Notes: generated by a model from the sequence alone, not told the origin. A DNA stretch of 64,000 bases from Marinobacter salarius (GCF_032922745.1 NZ_CP136693.1:2914001-2978000), one strand, 5' to 3'. Positions 1-8,157 are shown, counted from the first letter of the stretch. A program made the numbers and translations.

Positions 1-1
1 G

Positions 2-46
2 CCGCGCTATCGTCGTTGCTGTGGCGGCACGGCCAATGTCGAGTAA
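2..46 (+). CDS. Possible 3' end of an upstream gene (partial)
   Basis: One forward frame is open from the window edge to a TAA at 44-46 and would encode a 14-residue tail ending CCGGTANVE. The stretch is too short to identify, and an open frame of this length is expected by chance. It is listed only because the window could begin inside a gene. Confidence 0.2.
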   Translation, partial: PRYRRCCGGTANVE

Positions 47-135
47 TTCGATTTACTTCATTATCAGTTCCATAATCTGAATCGAACGATGGGTAATATA
101 CCCGTCATACAACATTACGGCGCGTCCTCATCACC

Positions 136-1365
136 GTGCCCGCCAATCACACACTGGGGTTTGTCTTGGTTGATGTAGCACTGTTCTCTGTGCCACTCAT
201 GGCAGCTGTTGTCGGCTGGTTTACCAATTGGCTGGCGATTCAGATGTCATTCAATCCCATCCAGTTTGTGGGTATCGGCGTTATTGGCTGGCAGGGAGTG
301 ATTCCCCGCAAGGCCGAGAAGATGGCCCATATCTGTATTGACCGCACCCTGCAGCAGTTTGGTGATCTGAACGCCGTCTATCAGCAGCTGGAGCCACAAC
401 GAATCGTTGAGCAGGTGATTTCCCAGGTAAACCCCCGCATGGACGAATACATTGATGAAGTGATGTATGAAATCCAACCAGTGCTTTGGGACAACCTCCC
501 TCTGTTCATGAAGAGCCGCATTTATCGGTGGGGTCGGGAACAACTACCGTCGAGAATAGAATCCCTGGTGGAGGACTTCGGGGATGATCTCAATGACCTC
601 GTCGACCTGAAGGTATTGCTGAGCCGGGAGCTGAAAACGCATCCGGACCTGATGAACCGGATTTTCAGGGAAGCGGGCTCGGTGGAACTGCGGTCGGTTA
701 TCAATCGAGGTGCGATCATTGGCGGCCTGCTGGGCGCTTTACTGGCCCCTGCCTGGGTCCGTTATCCCGAGCCATGGCTGTTGCCGGTCGGTGGCTTTGC
801 AGTGGGGTTCCTGACCAACTGGATTGCCATCAACCTCATTTTCCGCCCGCTCAAACCCCGGCGCTTCCTGTTCTGGCGGTTGCAGGGCCTGTTCCTGCAA
901 CGCCAGCCGGAGATCAGCGACGTGTGGGCCAGGTTGGTGGCGGAGGAGCTCATCACCGTTGAGAAAGTCGCTGACGCCATGATCAACGGCAACCGTGGGG
1001 ACCGTACACGGGCGATTATCCAGAAGCATTTGAGGCCACTGCTGGACAACTCGATGGTCATGAAGCTCGGCGCCCAAGTTACTGTTGGTATGACGGGGTA
1101 CACCGAACTTAAAAAAGCCATGAACCATAAGGCGGTGCTGGCCACCAGTGATGTCTTCGGGGACCCAGCGTTCAACCGCGAACGGGCACCGGTGGTGGCC
1201 GGGGTGCTGGCCGGGCAGATGAAGTCGCTGGCGCCGGCAGAGTTTCAGGATATCCTGCGGCCGGCATTTCGAGAGGAAGAGATTCAACTCATGCTGGTTG
1301 GGGGAATATTGGGTTCCCTGGCGGGGGCGCTTCAGTTTTTGATCATGAGCAACGTATTGAGCTAG
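136..1365 (+). CDS. DUF445 family membrane protein
   Basis: 409 residues from a GTG start. A hydrophobic segment near residues 12-30 is followed by GWFTNWLAIQM. A second, similar module (GFAVGFLTNWIAINLIF) lies near residues 220-240, and a hydrophobic C-terminus (GGILGSLAGALQFLIM) ends the protein. Paired GFxTNWxAI modules with terminal membrane helices are the hallmark of the DUF445/YheB-like family. The long charged middle part probably forms helical bundles. No biochemical function is established for the family, so the protein is called by family only. It is followed 47 bp later by another small membrane protein on the same strand. Confidence 0.85.
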   Translation: MPANHTLGFVLVDVALFSVPLMAAVVGWFTNWLAIQMSFNPIQFVGIGVIGWQGVIPRKAEKMAHICIDRTLQQFGDLNAVYQQLEPQRIVEQVISQVNPRMDEYIDEVMYEIQPVLWDNLPLFMKSRIYRWGREQLPSRIESLVEDFGDDLNDLVDLKVLLSRELKTHPDLMNRIFREAGSVELRSVINRGAIIGGLLGALLAPAWVRYPEPWLLPVGGFAVGFLTNWIAINLIFRPLKPRRFLFWRLQGLFLQRQPEISDVWARLVAEELITVEKVADAMINGNRGDRTRAIIQKHLRPLLDNSMVMKLGAQVTVGMTGYTELKKAMNHKAVLATSDVFGDPAFNRERAPVVAGVLAGQMKSLAPAEFQDILRPAFREEEIQLMLVGGILGSLAGALQFLIMSNVLS

Positions 1366-1412
1366 GCGTCTGGGACACGGTTCCTTGCGCAATGAGCTGA
1401 CAGGAGGGCAAT

Positions 1413-1742
1413 ATGGATTTTGGATGGGCAATCGCGATACAGGCCCTGGCAACAGGATGCGTTGTACTTTCGGTGCTGGCAGGCTTCTGGTTCGGTATTG
1501 TGCGACCACATCTTGATCGCAAGGTGGCAGAGCTGATTGATGCGTCGCGGGAGATAGAGCCCAGGGTCAGGCAGGGTGTACGGGAAGGTGTGGAAGAAAC
1601 CCTTCGGGAATTGCCGGAGAGCACGGCGAAAGAGTCTACACGCCAGTTCCTTCGGTTCGGTTCAGGACTGTTCGAGAATGGCCTCAGTAGTTTTCTGGGT
1701 GAGGTGTCTGACCCCGGTAGAAAGCCCCGAAAGGATTCATAG
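1413..1742 (+). CDS. Small membrane-anchored protein, function unknown
   Basis: 109 residues with a good ribosome binding site (AGGAGG, 6 bases before ATG). An N-terminal transmembrane helix spans about residues 6-29. The rest is a charged, helical tail rich in Arg and Glu with several REGVEE-like turns, which would lie in the cytoplasm. It follows the DUF445 gene closely and may be co-transcribed. Its last bases overlap the convergent tusE stop region. I do not recognise the family. Confidence 0.7.
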   Translation: MDFGWAIAIQALATGCVVLSVLAGFWFGIVRPHLDRKVAELIDASREIEPRVRQGVREGVEETLRELPESTAKESTRQFLRFGSGLFENGLSSFLGEVSDPGRKPRKDS

Positions 1743-2054
1743 ACAGTTCGTCGGCCTTGGCAGGCCGGCTATGCGGCAGGCCGTTTTGGCCGGTGTGCCG
1801 GGAAATAGCTGCATCAGGTAAATGCTATTGCCTTTTTCCTCGTCAAACGCCTCCTTGACCGCTTTTACAAACAACCTGTTTGAAGGTGGTGATATTTCAT
1901 GTTGTTTGTAAAATTTTCTCAGGAATTCGATGATTTCCCAGTGATTTTCGGTTAGTTCGATATTGTCGTCCGCCGCAATTTCACGGGCCACGTCAGGTGA
2001 CCACTCCCAAGCGTCTTCCAGGAACCCTTCGTTGTTTCTCGTTGGAATCGTCAT
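1737..2054 (-). CDS. tusE: TusE / DsrC-family sulfur carrier
   Basis: 105 residues. DsrC/TusE proteins accept persulfide sulfur from the TusBCD complex on a C-terminal cysteine and pass it on for 2-thiolation of tRNA wobble uridine. The protein has the family core (ENHWEIIEFLRKFY) and the conserved end GLPRPTNCL, with the penultimate catalytic Cys104. A second Cys lies in TACRIAGL about eleven residues upstream. The ATG overlaps the tusB stop by one base (TAATG), so tusD-tusC-tusB-tusE form one translationally coupled unit. E. coli uses the same gene set. Confidence 0.92.
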   Translation of the reverse strand: MTIPTRNNEGFLEDAWEWSPDVAREIAADDNIELTENHWEIIEFLRKFYKQHEISPPSNRLFVKAVKEAFDEEKGNSIYLMQLFPGTPAKTACRIAGLPRPTNCL

Positions 2055-2335
2055 TACCAGCTGATCACTCTGGTTGCCTCGGTGGTCAGGGCCACCATTG
2101 TGTCAAAATCAATCGAGTGTACGTCAAGTCCATCGACGATGATGGCCCTGGCCTGCAGATCAGGGGCCAACGCATAAACGGTACCTTTTAGCGTTGCTTC
2201 ACGATCCACGAGGGCAAGCACACCTGATTCCGTCAACAACAGGCCATCCTGGTCTGTGATGCTCGACAGGCACGCTCCAAACGCCGGGTGATCCGGCCGC
2301 TTGTTGACGATGTGCAGGGTATGGATGGTTGCCAT
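2054..2335 (-). CDS. tusB: TusB / DsrH-family sulfur relay subunit
   Basis: 93 residues when started at the ATG giving MATIHTLHIVNKRP; the longer open frame upstream runs into tusC. Family features are the N-terminal HTLHIVNK strand and a short alpha/beta DsrE-like fold ending in ISW. TusB is the small structural subunit of the TusBCD hexamer, which relays persulfide from TusA to TusE in tRNA thiolation. It lies between tusC (32-bp gap) and tusE (one-base overlap). Confidence 0.88.
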   Translation of the reverse strand: MATIHTLHIVNKRPDHPAFGACLSSITDQDGLLLTESGVLALVDREATLKGTVYALAPDLQARAIIVDGLDVHSIDFDTMVALTTEATRVISW

Positions 2336-2367
2336 CAATGCGCTCTCCGGGTGTGTGGTTTGGCTAT

Positions 2368-2718
2368 TCAGCTTAGGTTGACCACGTGGGCGTAGTGTTC
2401 GAGCAACTCGGCACACAGATCTGTCGTGGTAATGCCCGGCATCATATTCTCTTCGTTGAGGCCATACCGTTCACAGGCCTTATGATCGACCATCAGGGCG
2501 GAAACGCCAAAAATGGGTGCAGCTGACAGGTTCTTCTCCACCGATTTCTGCTGCACGGCGTCCGCCTGCTGTGCCTTGCGAAGCCAGTTCACGCCTTCGC
2601 CGGTAAACAGCAACGTCACCGGCTGGTCAAACGCGGCAAGGGAAAAGGCCATGTCCAGCGACTCACGGCCGGTCCAGTCGCAATATGGCGCGTGGCTAAT
2701 GATAACCAACGTCTCCAT
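2368..2718 (-). CDS. tusC: TusC / DsrF-family sulfur relay subunit
   Basis: 116 residues from the ATG giving METLVIISHAPYCDWTGRES; the longer open frame extends into tusD and is not credible. The HAPY...GRESLDMAF start and the phrase QPVTLLFTGEGV are typical of DsrF/TusC. It is the structural partner of TusD in the TusBCD complex. The gap to the tusD stop is 7 bp, consistent with one operon. Confidence 0.9.
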   Translation of the reverse strand: METLVIISHAPYCDWTGRESLDMAFSLAAFDQPVTLLFTGEGVNWLRKAQQADAVQQKSVEKNLSAAPIFGVSALMVDHKACERYGLNEENMMPGITTTDLCAELLEHYAHVVNLS

Positions 2719-2725
2719 GTCTAGC

Positions 2726-3142
2726 TCAACCCCCACTGTGAAAATAGATAACGCGATCAGAATGCGCCACGCTGTCCACCCACTCGCCCAGACCGGCAAT
2801 GGTGAATGCTGAGGCAAGGTTGTTGGCGGGCAGTTCGTAGCGCTGTTGTTCGCTCTGATCCACAATACCCCGCCGAAGCGCCGACGCAATACAGGCAAAG
2901 CCGGCAACATCGTGGCTTCCGAGGAAATCCTGCCACGCCTGCGACCAGTTCACTTCATCCGAGGGTGGGCTGGTCAGTGCCGATGCCAGATGAACGCCAT
3001 CGCCATAGAGGAATACCCGGTCAATTCGATGGCCGTTTGCCAGCACTGCCCTGGCGAAGGCGAGCGCTGTCTGTGGCGCCTGGGAGGAGTAGGGCGCTCC
3101 GGTAATGACCAGGGTGAAGGAGCAGGGTGTGTGCGGGCTCAT
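2726..3142 (-). CDS. tusD: TusD / DsrE-family sulfurtransferase subunit
   Basis: 138 residues and the first gene of the tus operon. It has the DsrE fold with FTLVITGAPYSSQAPQTAL at the start. The catalytic cysteine lies in GFACIASALRRG, the position that carries persulfide in TusD. It takes sulfur from TusA and hands it to TusE for 2-thiouridine synthesis. Length and gene order match the E. coli tusDCB group, although tusE is distal here and directly attached. Confidence 0.92.
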   Translation of the reverse strand: MSPHTPCSFTLVITGAPYSSQAPQTALAFARAVLANGHRIDRVFLYGDGVHLASALTSPPSDEVNWSQAWQDFLGSHDVAGFACIASALRRGIVDQSEQQRYELPANNLASAFTIAGLGEWVDSVAHSDRVIYFHSGG

Positions 3143-3193
3143 ATGCGCCTGTTTGCCTGTTGGAGTTCAGAGGACAGTTTACCTCATGAATGA

Positions 3194-3220
3194 AAAAACC
3201 CCGACCGGGGCCGGGGTTTT
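3194..3220 (-). terminator. Rho-independent terminator after the BI-1 gene
   Basis: Read on the minus strand, an AAAACCCCG arm and its complement CGGGGTTTT enclose an 8-base loop and run into T residues. It sits 40 bp past the stop of the BI-1 family gene and just upstream of tusD, so it separates the two units. Confidence 0.85.
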
Positions 3221-3259
3221 CTGGCAATTACCTGTCACCAGAGTGATATCAGAGTGATA

Positions 3260-3955
3260 TCAGTCGTCGCCACTGAACGCCATCATCAGGTGAAGCAGGC
3301 TGACGAACAGGTTGTAGATGGCCACATACAGGCCAACAGTGGCGATGATGTAGTTGCGCTCTCCGCCGTTGATGATCCGGCTGGTTTCAAACAGGATCAT
3401 GATGGAAGCGAAGATGGTGAAGCCAGCAGACACCGCCAGGTGCAGGATGGAGCTCTGCATGAAGAACGCCAGCAGCATCGCGCCGATCAGCACGAAGGCG
3501 CCCGCTGTCAGGAAGCTGGACAGGAAGCTGAAGTCCTTCTTGGTGATAATGGCCGTTGCCGACAGACCCACAAACGCGGTCGCTGTCAGAGCCAGGGCAT
3601 TCGCGACGATCTGGGAAGCGCCCGCTGCCACCATCTGGCCGATGATCGGGCCGAGGGTGAAGCCCATGAAGCCGGTAAGGGCGAACGTGGTTACGATACC
3701 CCAGGGGCTGTTCTTCAGCTTGTAGGTCGCGAACAGAAGGCCGATGTAGCCTACGATCGTGATCAGGAAGCCGGGATGCGTACCGTTCATGTTCAGGAAC
3801 GCAGTCAGTGCGGAGAATGCCAGAGTCATTCCCAGCAGCATGTAGGTATTGCGCAGCACGTTCATGGCATCTGCGCTGATACCCGTCGCCCGACCTTTTT
3901 CTGTGGTCGAATAGGCTCCCTGGTTTTGCTGGACGCCAAATCGTCTGTCTTCCAT
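3260..3955 (-). CDS. Bax inhibitor-1 / YccA family membrane protein
   Basis: 231 residues from the ATG giving MEDRRFGVQQ, which has GGAG seven bases upstream; an upstream extension is possible but lacks a good site. Seven hydrophobic segments follow a polar N-terminus of about 35 residues. The family phrase LRNTYMLLGMTLAFSALTAF opens the membrane part and the protein ends in the acidic FSGDD. BI-1/YccA proteins are integral inner-membrane proteins; E. coli YccA modulates FtsH, and other members act as pH-sensitive calcium leak channels. Which applies here cannot be told. Transcription would end at the hairpin at 3194-3220. Confidence 0.88.
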   Translation of the reverse strand: MEDRRFGVQQNQGAYSTTEKGRATGISADAMNVLRNTYMLLGMTLAFSALTAFLNMNGTHPGFLITIVGYIGLLFATYKLKNSPWGIVTTFALTGFMGFTLGPIIGQMVAAGASQIVANALALTATAFVGLSATAIITKKDFSFLSSFLTAGAFVLIGAMLLAFFMQSSILHLAVSAGFTIFASIMILFETSRIINGGERNYIIATVGLYVAIYNLFVSLLHLMMAFSGDD

Positions 3956-4110
3956 TGTCTTCTCCGTCTGTGTGTCACAACCGTTTGAATCTAACACTCA
4001 TCATAATGCCAGATACACAACTTTCAATCATTTACGACAGAAAACGGCCCCATGGATTCCATTAAATAGAATTAATGTAAGATCAAAAGCCAGACGATGT
4101 GGCCAGGGCG

Positions 4111-4138
4111 TTGACAGGAAACGGAATTCCGGTATCAT
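4111..4138 (+). promoter_or_regulatory. Promoter of tRNA-Ser
   Basis: TTGACA at 4111-4116 and TATCAT at 4133-4138, separated by 16 bp. They are followed by the C-rich stretch GCTCCCCGC, a discriminator type seen at stable-RNA promoters under stringent control. It lies 36 bp before the tRNA. Confidence 0.7.
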
Positions 4139-4174
4139 GCTCCCCGCTGTCGCAATGACGGCTGTGGAGAAAAC

Positions 4175-4265
4175 GGTGGGCTGGCAGAGCGGCTGAATGC
4201 AGCGGTCTTGAAAACCGCCGAAGGTTAGTAGCCTTCCCGGGGTTCGAATCCCTGGCCCACCGCCA
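4175..4265 (+). tRNA. tRNA-Ser (anticodon UGA)
   Basis: 91 nt including an encoded CCA. The acceptor stem GGTGGGC pairs with GCCCACC. The anticodon loop CTTGAAA reads TGA between GCGGT and ACCGC arms. A long variable arm and the GGTTCGAATCC T-arm are present, which makes it a class II tRNA typical of serine. Confidence 0.97.
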
Positions 4266-4322
4266 CTTTCTCTTCCTTCCCTGATATTTCCCGTATCCTT
4301 TCAAACTGTTTCGTTAGTGCTT

Positions 4323-5057
4323 CTAGTTCGTTGCCAATGCTTTGCGAATCGCCCGAATGCCACTCAGTGCTGCCTCATTGTCACCGTGTACGCACAGGCT
4401 GTCGGCCGGCAATGTCAGCCAGTTACCGGATGAACTGTAGACCCCACCGTTTTTAGCGAACGACACCGCCTGATTGACGATCTTGTCTGCAGACTGATGT
4501 ACGGCCCCTGGAAGGCGACGGGACACCAACTGGCCCTCATCGTCGTAGGCGCGGTCGGCAAAGGCTTCCAGTAGGATGGGAAGGCCGACATAGTCTGCCA
4601 GTTTGCGGTGTTGTTCGTGTTTGACCGTTACCGGGAGCATCAGCGGCAAATCCTGCTGGTAGCTTCTAATCGCGGCCATAACGGCTTCCAGGGTGCTCAT
4701 GTCCCGCATCATGTCGTTGTTCAGGGCACCGTGGGGTTTTACGTAAGACAGTGTCAGGCCCTCGGCCCGACATAGTCCCTGTAGCGCGCCAAGCTGATAG
4801 AGGATCAGGGCGTGAATTTCCTCGGGGCTGTGGCTGATGGAGCGGCGGCCAAACCCGGCGAGGTCGTGATAAGAGGGGTGGGCGCCGATCTCTACTCCGT
4901 GCTTCGCTGCCAGGGCCACGGTTTTCTGCATGACCGAAGGGTCCCCGGCGTGAAAGCCGCAGGCGACGTTGGCCATATCGATAAGGGGCATCACCTGATC
5001 GTCCTGGCCCATACGCCAGGCACCGTAGCTTTCCCCCAAGTCACAGTTCAGTTTCAT
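4323..5057 (-). CDS. pxpA: 5-oxoprolinase subunit A (LamB/YcsF family)
   Basis: 244 residues from the ATG giving MKLNCDLGESYGAW. Family hallmarks are DLGESYG at the N-terminus, NVACGFHAGDP, EIGAHPSYHDLAGFGRR and YVKPHGALNN. PxpA works with PxpB and PxpC in ATP-dependent opening of 5-oxoproline to glutamate. No pxpB or pxpC is visible here, which is unusual because the three genes are often neighbours. It starts one base after the hemH stop, so it is probably co-transcribed with hemH. Confidence 0.93.
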   Translation of the reverse strand: MKLNCDLGESYGAWRMGQDDQVMPLIDMANVACGFHAGDPSVMQKTVALAAKHGVEIGAHPSYHDLAGFGRRSISHSPEEIHALILYQLGALQGLCRAEGLTLSYVKPHGALNNDMMRDMSTLEAVMAAIRSYQQDLPLMLPVTVKHEQHRKLADYVGLPILLEAFADRAYDDEGQLVSRRLPGAVHQSADKIVNQAVSFAKNGGVYSSSGNWLTLPADSLCVHGDNEAALSGIRAIRKALATN

Positions 5058-5058
5058 C

Positions 5059-6168
5059 TCACAGCTCCCGGCCCGGGTACTGGGCCTGTCTCTGTTCCTC
5101 CGCGAGCCTGACCCTCTCTGCCAGTTCTTCGGGTTCATTGCGCGGCACCTGCCAGCCCTGCAGGTTTTCTTCAATCAGCTGCGTCAGGGCGTCGATATGT
5201 CCCGGTGTGGCATTGAGGGCCGAAATATAGCTGAAACCCTCGCCGCCGGCTTCCATGAAGTATTCACGGTTTTCCTCGTCAATCTCTTCGATGGTTTCGA
5301 GGCAGTCCGCTGAAAAACCGGGGCAGAACACATCTATAGATGTTACGCCTTTTTGGGGCAGTGCTTTAAGGGTTTCGTCGGTATAGGGCTGCAGCCACTC
5401 TTCCCGGCCAAAACGTGACTGGAAGGTGGTCAGGTATTCATCCTTTCCGAGGCCAAGCCGTTCTGCCAGCAGGCGGGAAGTCTTGTGGCACTCACAGTGG
5501 TACGGGTCGCCGCGCTCAAGGTACTTCAGGGGAACTCCGTGATAGGAGAGGATCAGTTTCTGGTGGCGCCCATGCTTGTCCCAGTGCGCCTGGATATGGC
5601 TTGCCATAGCCTCAATGTAAGGTGGGTAGTCCGGGTAGTGGGACACAAACCTCAGATCGGGAAGCCAGCGCCGACGGGTAAAATTATGGGCAATGGCATC
5701 GAACGTCGAGGCGGAGGTTGAGGCGGAATACTGGGGATATAGGGGCAATACCAGCAACCGGCGAACCCCCTGCGCCTGCATTTCATCAAGCACCTTGGGG
5801 ATTCCCGGGTTGCCATATCGCATGGCAAATCCGACCAGAAGGTTGTTGCCGTGTTTCGCCTGCAGTTGTTTGCGAATCGCTTCGGCTTGCCTGGCTGTGT
5901 GGATCAACAACGGCGACCCTTCCGGTTGCCACACGCCAGCATAAGCTTTGGCTGACCGGCTGGGACGCAGTCGCAGGATAATGCCGTGGAGTATCAGCCA
6001 CCAGAGCGGGCGCGACACTTCAACCACCCTGGGATCCCAGAGAAATTCCCCCAGATAGCGACGCAGGGCAGAGGTGGTCGGAGCATCCGGTGTTCCCAGA
6101 TTGGTGATCAGTACACCGGTTTTTTCGGGATGGTCATGGCGAAAATCGGCAGTACCCTTGTACGGCAT
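5059..6168 (-). CDS. hemH: Ferrochelatase
   Basis: 369 residues from the ATG giving MPYKGTADFRH; the open frame extends upstream over the next gene. HemH inserts Fe2+ into protoporphyrin IX, the last step of protoheme synthesis. Visible motifs are VLITNLGTPDAP, the metal-site histidine in LSYHGVPLKYLERGDPY, and the conserved acidic CPGFSADCLETIEEI. The length fits the family. Cys residues near 220 (YHCECHK) occur in many gammaproteobacterial homologues. It shares a transcription unit with pxpA downstream. Confidence 0.95.
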   Translation of the reverse strand: MPYKGTADFRHDHPEKTGVLITNLGTPDAPTTSALRRYLGEFLWDPRVVEVSRPLWWLILHGIILRLRPSRSAKAYAGVWQPEGSPLLIHTARQAEAIRKQLQAKHGNNLLVGFAMRYGNPGIPKVLDEMQAQGVRRLLVLPLYPQYSASTSASTFDAIAHNFTRRRWLPDLRFVSHYPDYPPYIEAMASHIQAHWDKHGRHQKLILSYHGVPLKYLERGDPYHCECHKTSRLLAERLGLGKDEYLTTFQSRFGREEWLQPYTDETLKALPQKGVTSIDVFCPGFSADCLETIEEIDEENREYFMEAGGEGFSYISALNATPGHIDALTQLIEENLQGWQVPRNEPEELAERVRLAEEQRQAQYPGREL

Positions 6169-6214
6169 GGTTCTGGATCCTGGAAATGATGGGTGTCCGG
6201 TCGGAAAAAGTGGC

Positions 6215-6646
6215 TCAGGAACGTTTTCCTGCCTGCTGGGCCATCCGCGGCGCCAGCCCGCCAACATCGTAACCAGCGTTACGAGCCTTGTTGACGATGT
6301 CCCTGGCCGGCTCGGTGCGTGCCGAACTCAATGCCCAGAGCACAGTGCAGCGGGTTCCGGAGCGGCAGAAAGCAAGTACGGGCTTATCCGCCTGACGGAT
6401 CATCGCATCAAAGCGGTCAACGTCGTTGTCAAAGATATTCCCGGACTCGACGGGCAGATACACCCACTCCATCCCGTTTGCGTGGGCTGCGGCCTCAATG
6501 TCGGCCATGCCCGGCTGGCCGGGCTCTTCGGCATCGGGGCGATTGGCGACGAGGGTTTTGAAGCCGAGTTTTGCAGCTTCGCCAACGTCCTCGACGGTTA
6601 GCTGGGGCGAGACTGAAATCGTGTCGTCGATACGTCTGATGTCCAT
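6215..6646 (-). CDS. TIGR01244 / DUF442 phosphatase-like (sulfur transferase) protein
   Basis: 143 residues. The dual-specificity phosphatase fold is signalled by the active-site loop FCRSGTRC (CX5R) and by the N-terminal ISVSPQLTVEDV phrase of the DUF442/TIGR01244 family. Members are annotated as sulfur transferases or protein-tyrosine-phosphatase-like enzymes and some are fused to beta-lactamase-fold hydrolases; this one is stand-alone. It lies 46 bp upstream of hemH on the same strand. The true substrate is unknown. Confidence 0.85.
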   Translation of the reverse strand: MDIRRIDDTISVSPQLTVEDVGEAAKLGFKTLVANRPDAEEPGQPGMADIEAAAHANGMEWVYLPVESGNIFDNDVDRFDAMIRQADKPVLAFCRSGTRCTVLWALSSARTEPARDIVNKARNAGYDVGGLAPRMAQQAGKRS

Positions 6647-6664
6647 AAGCGATCCTTTTGCCGG

Positions 6665-6796
6665 TCACATATAATGCCTCCGCATAATGCCACAGGACAT
6701 AGCCGCTGTCAGAGCCCGGGCCATGGGAAATTTTAATTCAGGAGATAAAAAAGCCCGGCACTGGTGGCCGGGCAGAGGCGTGCGAGTAGTATCCAT
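6665..6796 (-). CDS. Possible leader ORF spanning a terminator hairpin
   Basis: 43 codons starting MDTTRTPLPG, with GGAAG six bases before the ATG. It ends 19 bases before the start of the TIGR01244 gene. The codons around residue 10 form one side of a strong terminator hairpin. This arrangement recalls attenuation leaders, but there is no run of one amino acid and no homology argument, so it may be only an open frame over a non-coding leader or an sRNA. Confidence 0.25.
   Translation of the reverse strand: MDTTRTPLPGHQCRAFLSPELKFPMARALTAAMSCGIMRRHYM
6747..6773 (-). terminator. Rho-independent terminator in the 6647-7063 intergenic block
   Basis: On the minus strand GCCCGGC, loop CACCAGT, GCCGGGC and then TTTTTT. 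No annotated minus-strand gene lies upstream, so it must end a short non-coding RNA or a leader transcript of the TIGR01244 gene about 100 bp further on. The rest of the 417-bp block holds the forward promoter at about 6935 and nothing else that I can support. Confidence 0.8.
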
Positions 6797-6912
6797 GAAA
6801 GACTTCCAGACAAACCGGCATCAGCGGGGACACCGGTACAGTGAAGTATTGACCATATTTTGAACACTTCAAGCCTGCGAGCGATTCGTTTGATCACATT
6901 TTTTCATATTGA

Positions 6913-6940
6913 AAGTGTGCTTATACTAAAGTCGCTCGCT
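6913..6940 (+). promoter_or_regulatory. Likely promoter of the phasin gene
   Basis: A TATACT hexamer lies in GTGCTTATACTAAAG at about 6931-6936, with a weak TTTTTC about 16 bp upstream. It would give an untranslated leader of about 120 bases before the phasin ATG. The -35 is poor, so an activator or another sigma factor may be needed. Confidence 0.4.
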
Positions 6941-7063
6941 GTGGGCCTTTCAGGCCATTTGGTATCAACCCCGACGTAGAGATATTGGCCTGTTGACTGA
7001 AATTCAGTGCCCGCTGTAATACAATAATGAGTCATTGAGAGTCCAACGCCTCCGAGGTTTTGC

Positions 7064-7483
7064 ATGTCTGACGAAAATGAAAACACGCCGGAAAACGACG
7101 AGCAGCTGGCGGGTAAAATAAAAGGGTCTGCGCGGCAGATCTGGCTGGCCGGGCTCGGTGCCTACACCAAGGCCGAGGAGGACGCCGGTCGCTTCTTTGA
7201 GCGTCTGGTTCAGGAAGGTGAACAGTTGGAGAATAAGACCCGCGGCGTGGTTGAAAAGCACGTACGCTCTGTGGAAGACCGTGTGGACGATGTACGGGAA
7301 AAGGCCACTGGCACCTGGGACCGCCTCGAGAACATGTTTGATGAGCGCGTGTCCGGCGCGTTGCGTCGATTGGGTATTCATCGTCGGGACGAAATCGAAG
7401 CCATGGAACGCCGGATTCAGGCCCTGGAAGCGGAACTCCAACGCCTCAGGGAGCAGACCGAGGACCGCTCTGAAGAGGAATGA
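7064..7483 (+). CDS. Phasin family protein (PhaF/PhaI-like)
   Basis: 139 residues. The core IKGSARQIWLAGLGAYTKAEEDAGRFFERLVQEGE is the classic phasin N-terminal helix. The C-terminus after residue 105 is a heptad coiled coil (MERRIQALEAELQRLREQ) suited to oligomerisation. Phasins coat polyhydroxyalkanoate granules and control their size and segregation. No PHA synthase is in the window. The neighbour on the opposite strand is a PhaD-like regulator, which supports a granule role. It lacks the Lys/Ala/Pro-rich tail of PhaF. Confidence 0.88.
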   Translation: MSDENENTPENDEQLAGKIKGSARQIWLAGLGAYTKAEEDAGRFFERLVQEGEQLENKTRGVVEKHVRSVEDRVDDVREKATGTWDRLENMFDERVSGALRRLGIHRRDEIEAMERRIQALEAELQRLREQTEDRSEEE

Positions 7484-7505
7484 TGCTCGCTTCTGGCCGC
7501 TGATG

Positions 7506-8135
7506 TCAGAGGTAGTCCCGGCTCATCAGGTAAATCTGTTCCTTTTCATCCGGGCCCAGGTAGGGCAATAGCAAGTGCATCATCTGGTAAACACCGCGAC
7601 CCGGGTCCATGGAGTCGCGGTCATCCAGATGCGACAGGCTGTCGAAGCTGCTCCAATAGCAGGCGGTAAGCGTCAACTGGTCGCAGAGCGCATCCAGCTC
7701 CCCATCGGTAATCTCCATGACGCCCTGGCGTCGAAAGCTTTCGCAGATGACCCTGAAACCATGGGTTTTCTTCTTCAGTATGCGCCGGAAACGGGTTTGA
7801 AGCTGTTCGTATCGGGACAGGACGTTCACAAGGTCCTGATACAGGAATCGGTAGCGGGCGACGGTTTCGAACAGCAGATGGAGGAAAAAACTCTGCTGGT
7901 CCAGGCTGATGTCTGCATCTTCCGGTACCGCCAGCAGGTCGTGCATCTCACGCTCATAGCTGGTAAACAGCTCCCCGACAATATCGCCCTTGCTCTTGAA
8001 GTGGTAATAGAGATTGCCGGGGCTGATCTCCAATTCGTCCGAAATCAATAGTGTGGTTACATTGGGCTCGCCGATGCTGTTGAACAGCATCAGGCTGGCC
8101 TCAAGTATACGGTCGCGGGTTTTCATTTTTTTCAT
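7506..8135 (-). CDS. TetR-family regulator, PhaD-like
   Basis: 209 residues from the ATG giving MKKMKTRDRILEASLMLFNS. The helix-turn-helix is clear (TTLLISDELEISPGNLYYHFKSKGDIVGELF), and the start resembles that of PhaD, the regulator of medium-chain PHA genes in pseudomonads. The rest is an all-helical ligand domain. It is convergent with the phasin gene (22-bp gap), so PHA-linked regulation is an inference from similarity and position. It is preceded by xthA on the same strand with 22 bp between. Confidence 0.82.
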   Translation of the reverse strand: MKKMKTRDRILEASLMLFNSIGEPNVTTLLISDELEISPGNLYYHFKSKGDIVGELFTSYEREMHDLLAVPEDADISLDQQSFFLHLLFETVARYRFLYQDLVNVLSRYEQLQTRFRRILKKKTHGFRVICESFRRQGVMEITDGELDALCDQLTLTACYWSSFDSLSHLDDRDSMDPGRGVYQMMHLLLPYLGPDEKEQIYLMSRDYL

Positions 8136-8157
8136 GTCGCGGCCCGGCGAGGTGGGT

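Noticed and set aside
739..1509. 256-codon minus-strand frame under the DUF445 gene
   Set aside because: Antisense shadow; composition (many Arg, Pro, His, Gln) is typical of a reversed GC-rich gene.
3254..3988. 244-codon plus-strand frame under the BI-1 gene
   Set aside because: Antisense to a conserved seven-helix membrane protein; low-complexity Gln/His/Gly composition.
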